A DNA stretch of 64,000 nucleotides, from contig NZ_CP111108.1 of NCBI RefSeq assembly GCF_026314295.1, positions 1,302,001 through 1,366,000 on the forward strand, written 5' to 3'. The position numbers and the translations under genes are program-made. Below the pieces are notes generated by a model. That model was not told the origin of the DNA. It was given only the letters and a program-made list of their open reading frames with translations, and made no database searches. Every line of letters begins with the position of its first letter. Positions within the stretch are counted from its first letter, which is position 1. This document shows, one piece after another, positions 58,669 through 64,000 of the stretch. This DNA comes from Caproicibacterium sp. BJN0003. Its GTDB lineage: Bacteria; Bacillota; Clostridia; Oscillospirales; Acutalibacteraceae.

Positions 58669-59121
58669 ATGCTGGATCAGGAATTTGAACGGCTTTATCT
58701 GCGGTTGCGCGCTACTTATTATCGGAGAATGGTCAGCCGTATTGGCACCAGAGAAGGAAGCCTCAGTGCAACAGAATCTTTTTGTGTCGAGATCATTTAT
58801 CTGCTTGGCACACCTACGGTTAGTAAATTCGCACAATTTTTAAATATTTCCCTGCCGAACGCAACCTACAAAATCAATCGTCTGATTGATAAGGGTTATG
58901 TTGAAAAAGAAATATCTTCTGAAGACCATAGGGAAATCTATTTAACGGTAACGCCAAAATTTTCAAACTACTATGGTTTAAAAAATATAGACATTGCAAA
59001 GATGATGAAAAACATTCATGAAAAGTTTTCCAAACAGGAAATTGAACAATTAGAATCCATGGTTAAAAAAATTTGCAAAGAATGTTTTCCGGATTTTGAG
59101 CTTTCTTCCTCTAGAAACTGA
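58669..59121 (+). CDS. MarR-family transcriptional regulator
   Basis: A 150-residue winged-helix protein. ATG 58669 (MLDQEFERLYLRL) has GGAGG about 11 nt upstream; the frame is open further left without a site. The recognition region is TVSKFAQFLNISLPNATYKINRLIDKGYVEKEISSEDHREIYLTVT (helix-turn-helix plus wing, about 55-100). It precedes two chromate-transporter genes and may control them. Confidence 0.88.
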   Translation: MLDQEFERLYLRLRATYYRRMVSRIGTREGSLSATESFCVEIIYLLGTPTVSKFAQFLNISLPNATYKINRLIDKGYVEKEISSEDHREIYLTVTPKFSNYYGLKNIDIAKMMKNIHEKFSKQEIEQLESMVKKICKECFPDFELSSSRN

Positions 59122-59125
59122 TTTT

Positions 59126-59165
59126 AAAAGTCGAAACAACATTTTTGGTTGTTCCGGCTTTTCTC
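59126..59165 (+). terminator. Terminator-like hairpin after the MarR gene
   Basis: AAAAGTCGAAACAAC / GTTGTTCCGGCTTTT hairpin (two mismatches) followed by CTC-TATTTT. Weak to moderate; partial read-through into the transporter genes is possible. Confidence 0.6.
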
Positions 59166-59211
59166 TATTTTGATGGAAATTTTAATGAATCTAATTCAAG
59201 GAGGCAATTAA

Positions 59212-59796
59212 ATGAAAGATTATTTCGAACTTTTGGCAGCCTTTTTTCGCATTGGTGCATTTACATTTGGTGGAGGTTATGCAATGCTCCCCATGTTGGA
59301 ACGAGAACTGATCATAAATCATAAGTGGAGTACTATGGAAGAACTGATGGACTATTTTGCCGTTGGTCAATGTACTCCCGGCACAATTGCTGTTAATACC
59401 GCCTCCTTTATCGGATATAAACGTAAAAAAATTCCTGGTGCAATCGTCGCTACGCTTGGAGTGATTCTTCCCAGTCTGATCATCATAATCATATTAGCAG
59501 CAATTCTACAGCAAGTCAGTGATTATCCGACCGTTCAGAGTGCTTTTCGCGGAATCAGCGCCGCAGTTGCCGCCTTAATTGTTCAGTCCGTTTGGGGAAT
59601 GGGAAAAAGCGGCGTTAAAAATTTGCTCGGTATTATCTTGATGATTCTTTCCTTTTATTTTATCTTTTTCTTAAAAGTCAACCCTGTATGGATTGTTCTA
59701 GGAGCTGGGGGAATTGGAGCATTTGCTTATTCTGAAATTGGGAAAAAGGTCTTTAAAAAGCTTTTGACTCCTTTTGATAAGGAGGAATCCAAATGA
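59212..59796 (+). CDS. Chromate transporter (CHR) short subunit 1
   Basis: A 194-residue short-chain CHR protein, about six helices. FRIGAFTFGGGYAMLPMLERE, YFAVGQCTPGTIAVNTASFIGY and GAIVATLGVILPSLIII are CHR hallmarks. Short forms occur as adjacent pairs that work together; the partner overlaps its stop by 4 nt. In anaerobes the natural anion may not be chromate. Confidence 0.9.
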   Translation: MKDYFELLAAFFRIGAFTFGGGYAMLPMLERELIINHKWSTMEELMDYFAVGQCTPGTIAVNTASFIGYKRKKIPGAIVATLGVILPSLIIIIILAAILQQVSDYPTVQSAFRGISAAVAALIVQSVWGMGKSGVKNLLGIILMILSFYFIFFLKVNPVWIVLGAGGIGAFAYSEIGKKVFKKLLTPFDKEESK

Positions 59797-60353
59797 TTTA
59801 TCTTCAGCTCTGTATCGAATTTTTTAAAACAGGCCTTTTTTCGGTTGGAGGAGGACTTGCCACTCTCCCCTTCCTTTATGCCATGGCTGAGCGTTATCCA
59901 TGGTTTACAAAAGCAGAATTAACTCAAATGATTGCGGTCTCCGAATCTACGCCTGGTCCACTAGGTGTAAACATGGCAACTTATGTAGGAATGAAAACTG
60001 CTGGACCTTTGGGTGGAATTCTCGCTACCCTTTCTTTGGTACTTCCTGGACTGATTATTATTATTTTAATTGCACGCACACTAGAAAAATTTCAAAAAAA
60101 CCAATTGATACAAAACGTTTTTAGTGGGCTGCGTCCTGCAGTAGTCGGAATGATTGCATTCTCTGCAACATCCGTCCTCGAAAACGCATTTTTTCTCGCT
60201 GGTACAGATTTTTCATCATTTTCTTTAGGAACGCTCGACTGGCGAAATATTATTTTGTTTTTTGTTTTGCTTTTTGCTGTATTTAAATGGAAAAAGCATC
60301 CGATCCTATATATCGCTGTTGGTGCTGTCGTTGGGATTGTATTTCAATTTTAA
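59793..60353 (+). CDS. Chromate transporter (CHR) short subunit 2
   Basis: A 186-residue partner: FFKTGLFSVGGGLATLPFLY, MIAVSESTPGPLGVNMATYVG and GGILATLSLVLPGLIIIIL repeat the CHR motifs. Opposite membrane orientation of the two halves is the usual model. Start ATG 59793 overlaps the stop of subunit 1. Confidence 0.9.
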   Translation: MIYLQLCIEFFKTGLFSVGGGLATLPFLYAMAERYPWFTKAELTQMIAVSESTPGPLGVNMATYVGMKTAGPLGGILATLSLVLPGLIIIILIARTLEKFQKNQLIQNVFSGLRPAVVGMIAFSATSVLENAFFLAGTDFSSFSLGTLDWRNIILFFVLLFAVFKWKKHPILYIAVGAVVGIVFQF

Positions 60354-60560
60354 AAATCAAAGAATTGCGTTTTAGGGCTTCTTCTTTACTCACTTTTCTA
60401 ATCAGCTGTTTTCGTACAAAGGCAGTATCATCTATCCAAAATCGTCTCAATAAAGACATTATCTGTGTAATACAGGAATCAAAATAAATCCTTGAATACC
60501 TTTATATTGCTATCTTGATTTTACTTCATTTCCTAATCGAATCTAATTTATTATTACTTT

Positions 60561-60615
60561 AAATAAAAAAGCAGCCTAACAGAGAAGGATGAAAATCATC
60601 TGTTAGGCCACTTTT
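60561..60615. terminator. Bidirectional terminator between CHR genes and citrate genes
   Basis: GCCTAACAGA (60574-60583) / TCTGTTAGGC (60599-60608) with A-run on the left and ACTTTTTT on the right, so it can stop both convergent transcripts. A second hairpin TTGGCGC / GCGCCAA lies at 60617-60638. The rest of 60354-60692 holds nothing recognisable. Confidence 0.8.
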
Positions 60616-60692
60616 TTGGCGCAATACCAAGCGCCAAAACTATTTATAGAGGAGCGAAAACTATATTGAGTTGTTGTCTATTGAAAATATGT

Positions 60693-62015
60693 TTATTTAA
60701 GGAATGCACCAAACATTACACTACCAATAATCAGCACAATACCGCCGCCGAGACGAGAGGACAACTGCGCATATGCAATCAATCCCATACGATCTGCAGC
60801 ACCCAAAACTGCTAAGTCGCCACTGCCACCACGGTTCGCCATGCAAAGTCCAGCCGTAATTGCAGAATCGATCGGATAGAATCCTACCCAATAGCCGACT
60901 AGTGCAGAACCAACAATTGCACCGATGACAATCAGCAATGCAATCACCATATTGGCTGGAGTAATTGCTGCAATCAACTCATTGATATTGGTATCAACTG
61001 CAACACCGACCATAATAATTAAAATCAAATTCTTTACAAAGAAGTTCTGCAGAGTCTTGCAGGCAGCACGGATATTATCCGGGACAATTCCGGTTGCTGC
61101 AACAATTGCTACAAAGATAATCATGTAAGCAAATTGATGAATCGGAGCACCGCCAATAGTAGGCAAAATCACCTTTGCAAACAAACGACCAAGTGCATAA
61201 AACGCGAGTCCCAAAAGGAATGCGCCGCCAAGGTCTTTCATAGAAGGCTTAACATCCTTATCTTCTGTTACAATGACTCCACCGTCACGCATCAACTCAG
61301 CTTTATCCCCTGATCCCCCGGTCCAAGTCGTTTTTTTCGTACCGAGTTTTTTAAGAAGAGCACCGGAAATAATGGCAAAAACATTTGCAATTGTTAGAAT
61401 GGTAATCGCAAATGTATAATAATTTGCCGCGGGATCTCCAGTAACCGTTTGATAAATTTGGCTTAGCGGAACCGCACCTGCTCCGTTACCGCCGCCCATA
61501 ATTGGGAGCATATACTTAATTAGTACATTAATCGGGTTTACTCCGAAAATCAAGCCTCCGAGAACACCCAGTAAACTTGCACCAATTAAGCCTCCAAAAA
61601 TGGCAGGCAAATAGCCGGCAAAAGAGCGGATCAGCATTTTACGATCCAAAGCAAGAACAGAACCGACAATCAAGAAAATAATGAAGAACGAAAGAAAATC
61701 GGAATCATCCATTAAAGTGTTAATTCCTTTTGCATATTTATCCGGAATCACTTTATAAGTAAACAAAAATGCGGATACGATGTAAGTCATGACAATTCCG
61801 CCGCCAATATAAGTATTCCAGAACGGAATTCTTTCACCAATTTCATCGCAAACAATCCCAATGCTCAACATCAGGACGAAACAACCGGAAAGGTCTGCAG
61901 AAAGAGCACCGGTATATTCCGCTACAAATACAACACCAACAATCATTAAAGCCAACCACCATGGCAATCCCATTGGCTTTACAGGTGCTAAAAACCTTTT
62001 TTTGTACTCTGACAT
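60693..62015 (-). CDS. 2-hydroxycarboxylate transporter (CitS/CitP family)
   Basis: A 440-residue transporter of about 11 helices. The two re-entrant-loop motifs are present: PIMGGGNGAGAVPLS and CMANRGGSGDLAVLGAA (GGNG/GGSG), the substrate-site signature of the 2HCT family. Members import citrate or malate with Na+ or exchange citrate for lactate/acetate. With citE and citF encoded directly upstream, citrate is the probable substrate. GGAGG precedes the ATG. Confidence 0.93.
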   Translation of the reverse strand: MSEYKKRFLAPVKPMGLPWWLALMIVGVVFVAEYTGALSADLSGCFVLMLSIGIVCDEIGERIPFWNTYIGGGIVMTYIVSAFLFTYKVIPDKYAKGINTLMDDSDFLSFFIIFLIVGSVLALDRKMLIRSFAGYLPAIFGGLIGASLLGVLGGLIFGVNPINVLIKYMLPIMGGGNGAGAVPLSQIYQTVTGDPAANYYTFAITILTIANVFAIISGALLKKLGTKKTTWTGGSGDKAELMRDGGVIVTEDKDVKPSMKDLGGAFLLGLAFYALGRLFAKVILPTIGGAPIHQFAYMIIFVAIVAATGIVPDNIRAACKTLQNFFVKNLILIIMVGVAVDTNINELIAAITPANMVIALLIVIGAIVGSALVGYWVGFYPIDSAITAGLCMANRGGSGDLAVLGAADRMGLIAYAQLSSRLGGGIVLIIGSVMFGAFLK

Positions 62016-62137
62016 AATTTTTCCTCCATATTTCTTTCCCGTGGAAGTCTAAAATTTTGCTCTATTTTACACAACCACCGAATTTAGCCTTTTCAATCCT
62101 CTTACTCAAAATGAATTTTGCTCCTCTAAAAATGCCT

Positions 62138-63700
62138 TTAATCCTCAAATTCAAAGGGTTTTACTTCTCGAACAACATCCAAAATGGAACCATCGCGGGC
62201 TTCCAAAATTCCAACCACCTTATCTTTAAACTGCACTTGTTCAGGAGTTCCGACGATTGAATAAGCCTTATCCCTTAACTCCTCAATCGTGCAGAATGGC
62301 AGATGAGAATCTTTATAAGCCGCAATTAAATCTTGTCGTTTTGGATTGATCGCAATGCCATAATCTGTTACCACAATATCTACATCTTCGCCTGGAGTCA
62401 CGACTGTAACCACCTGATCACAAACAGTCGGAATTCTACCGCGAATCAGCGGTGCAACGATAATAGAACATTTAGAACCAGCAGCAGTATCCGGATGACC
62501 GCCGGGCGCTCCACGCAATATTCCATTAGAACCTGTAACCACATTTACATTAAAGTTTACGTCAACTTCCAATGCACCCAAGATTACAAAATCCAACCGA
62601 TTGACAAAAGCACCTTTATTCATAGGATCCGCGTAAGCAGAAGTAGAAATCTCGTAGTGATTTGCATCATTTTTAAACGATTCAATCGAACCTAAATCAA
62701 AATCCTGCGCATCTACAATGTTTCGTACTAAACCAGCTTCCAGTAAATCACAGATCGGTTTCGTAATACCACCGATTGCAAAACTCATATGGATATCTTT
62801 CTCTTCCATAATCGGACGAAGCATTGTATTGACTGCCAAAGAAGCACCACCGGCACCTGTCTGAAAAGAAAATCCATCTTTAAAATAGGGAGATTCTGCA
62901 ATTAACTGTGTGCAATAATGAGCCATATTTAACTCTCGCACATCTTTTGTCATACGCACTGCATTGCTAACAATCTTATTCGGGTCACCAATACAATCCA
63001 CTTTGCAAACATAATCTACATCTGTCATAGAAATGCTAGCCGGATAATTTGGGAACGGCACCATACAATCCGTAATGACCACAACACGGTCTGCATATTT
63101 TGCATCTACCATCGCATAAGACAAAACGCCGCAATCGCTTTTTCCTCCAACGCCGCGTGCATTGCCATATTCATCCGAAGTAGGAGCACCAATAAAGGCA
63201 ATATCGATATGGACGTCGCCCTCTTCGATCGCTCTCACACGGCCTCCATGAGACCGGATGATGGCCGGATTTTTGAGCTTTCCGTGAGAAATTGCTTCAC
63301 CGATTTTACCGCGGACACCAGAAGTCTGGATTCCAGTGACAACGCCCTTTTCAATCAGATCTGCGACCGGATCATGAGCAGCCCCGAGAGAACTTGCACA
63401 GATGGTAATATCTTTTACTCCCATCTTTGCAACTTCTTCCATTACCATGTTGACAATTTTGTCTCCATCGCGAAAATGATGGTGAAAGGAAAGTACCATT
63501 CCATCATGAATCTTACACTTTACAAGTGCTTCATGAATGCTGGAAACCATCTTGGAGCGAGTCGGGTCAATATAATTATGTACACAGGGGCCAGCTTTTT
63601 GATAGGTATCTTCGCTGCGGGCAAAGGAGCCGGAAAATACTTTCTTTCCATATTGTTTCAAAAGCTCGTCAGGAATTTCTCTGCCAACTTGATTCTTCAT
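62138..63700 (-). CDS. citF: Citrate lyase alpha subunit (citrate:acetyl-ACP transferase)
   Basis: A 520-residue CitF. ATG 63700 (MKNQVGREIPDELL) follows AGGGGGA; the frame is open further. GLxLSFHHHFRDGD-like VLSFHHHFRDGDKIV, GSNGILRGAPGGHPDTAAG and CDQVVTVVTPGEDVDIVVTDYGIAINP are typical. It swaps citrate onto the acyl carrier of CitD; CitE then splits citryl-ACP to oxaloacetate and acetyl-ACP. It starts 1 nt after citE. citD, citC and citX are not in the window and should lie upstream of citE or elsewhere. Confidence 0.95.
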   Translation of the reverse strand: MKNQVGREIPDELLKQYGKKVFSGSFARSEDTYQKAGPCVHNYIDPTRSKMVSSIHEALVKCKIHDGMVLSFHHHFRDGDKIVNMVMEEVAKMGVKDITICASSLGAAHDPVADLIEKGVVTGIQTSGVRGKIGEAISHGKLKNPAIIRSHGGRVRAIEEGDVHIDIAFIGAPTSDEYGNARGVGGKSDCGVLSYAMVDAKYADRVVVITDCMVPFPNYPASISMTDVDYVCKVDCIGDPNKIVSNAVRMTKDVRELNMAHYCTQLIAESPYFKDGFSFQTGAGGASLAVNTMLRPIMEEKDIHMSFAIGGITKPICDLLEAGLVRNIVDAQDFDLGSIESFKNDANHYEISTSAYADPMNKGAFVNRLDFVILGALEVDVNFNVNVVTGSNGILRGAPGGHPDTAAGSKCSIIVAPLIRGRIPTVCDQVVTVVTPGEDVDIVVTDYGIAINPKRQDLIAAYKDSHLPFCTIEELRDKAYSIVGTPEQVQFKDKVVGILEARDGSILDVVREVKPFEFED

Positions 63701-63701
63701 T

Positions 63702-64000
63702 TTACAGTTCCCCCTCATACACACCTGCGGCCTTTGCCAAAGACAGGGTCCGCTTTGAGCCATCGTAGAATGCGATATCGATCATCTTTCCATCGACTGT
63801 AAAAACGCCAATTCCTTTTGCACGTTTTTCTTCGATCTCACGTACGACTTTTTCTGCAAAGATAATTTCTTTTTCGGACGGTGTGAAAATCCGATGCACA
63901 GTTTCTATCTGACGCGGATTAATAATGGACTTTCCGTCAAATCCCATCTGCTTAATCATGAGGACTTCTTTTTCAAATCCTTCCATATCGTCAAGATTTG
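63702..64000 (-). CDS. citE: Citrate lyase beta subunit, C-terminal part (runs off window)
   Basis: The frame is open to the window edge, so the N-terminal two thirds are outside. Visible sequence includes LDDMEGFEKEVLMIKQMGFDGKSIINPRQIETVH and FTPSEKEIIFAEKVV, the usual end of CitE (TIM barrel; GFDGKSIINPRQI). It cleaves citryl-ACP. Followed directly by citF, the conserved citE-citF order. Confidence 0.92.
   Translation of the reverse strand, partial: NLDDMEGFEKEVLMIKQMGFDGKSIINPRQIETVHRIFTPSEKEIIFAEKVVREIEEKRAKGIGVFTVDGKMIDIAFYDGSKRTLSLAKAAGVYEGEL

Overview
The window looks like chromosome of a spore-forming, anaerobic, low-to-moderate GC Clostridia, most likely in or near the Oscillospiraceae. 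The reasons are the sporulation genes sigG, sigE and spoIIGA, a ylmC/ymxH-type gene, a T-box ahead of pheST, an IreB homologue, frequent TTG/GTG starts with strong Shine-Dalgarno sequences, and citrate fermentation genes. No integrase, transposase, phage gene or CRISPR array was seen, so the accessory genes sit in ordinary chromosomal context.

Layout. 1-4806 (+): a vanG-type glycopeptide-resistance cluster (vanS end, vanW, vanG, vanXY, a short serine-acetyltransferase-like gene, and a soluble vanT racemase without its usual membrane domain). 5245-9198 (-): a response regulator/histidine kinase pair, a membrane-anchored protein of unknown function and an L,D-transpeptidase. 9538-11093 (-): a flavodoxin-fold Fe-S reductase and an AraC regulator. 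11281-12810 (+): an ArsR regulator under a consensus promoter and operator, driving a permease split into two genes. 12943-16460 (+): a heterodimeric ABC exporter. 16831-22197 (-): an rRNA operon (16S, tRNA-Ala, tRNA-Ile, 23S, tRNA-Lys) with no 5S gene. 22232-28409 (-): nudC, a transglutaminase lipoprotein, a rhomboid-like protein, and pepP-pyrB-pyrI. 28440-40218: rpsB-tsf, sporulation sigma factors, cca, a MATE pump, spoIIGA-sigE, orphan mazF, nnrD and acpS. 40323-44776 (+): T-box, pheST, ireB and an unknown gene. 44921-46553 (-): a cystine-type symporter behind a cysteine-rich leader ORF and an intrinsic terminator. 46581-52296 (-): purE-purM-purN-purO-AICAR formyltransferase-purD. 52379-54559 (-): SPFH/NfeD and an SGNH hydrolase. 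54640-58559 (-): a glutamate/aspartate-type ABC importer flanked on both sides by two related small-RNA genes. 58669-60353 (+): MarR and a chromate-transporter pair. 60561-64000 (-): 2-hydroxycarboxylate transporter, citF and citE (running off the end).

The most novel items appear to be non-coding. (1) Two paralogous small RNAs of about 130 and 100 nt share promoters built from tandem 11-nt boxes (TTCA../TTTAAA) exactly 15 nt before TATACT, a hairpin with GCACA in its loop, a CU-rich anti-Shine-Dalgarno stretch and an intrinsic terminator. They bracket the amino-acid importer. (2) A 32-codon leader ORF with five Cys codons and a terminator precedes the symporter, and looks like cysteine-responsive attenuation. 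(3) In the van cluster the usual membrane-bound VanT is replaced by a soluble racemase translationally overlapped with a left-handed beta-helix acetyltransferase. All assignments are from reading sequence and from family knowledge; no database search was run.
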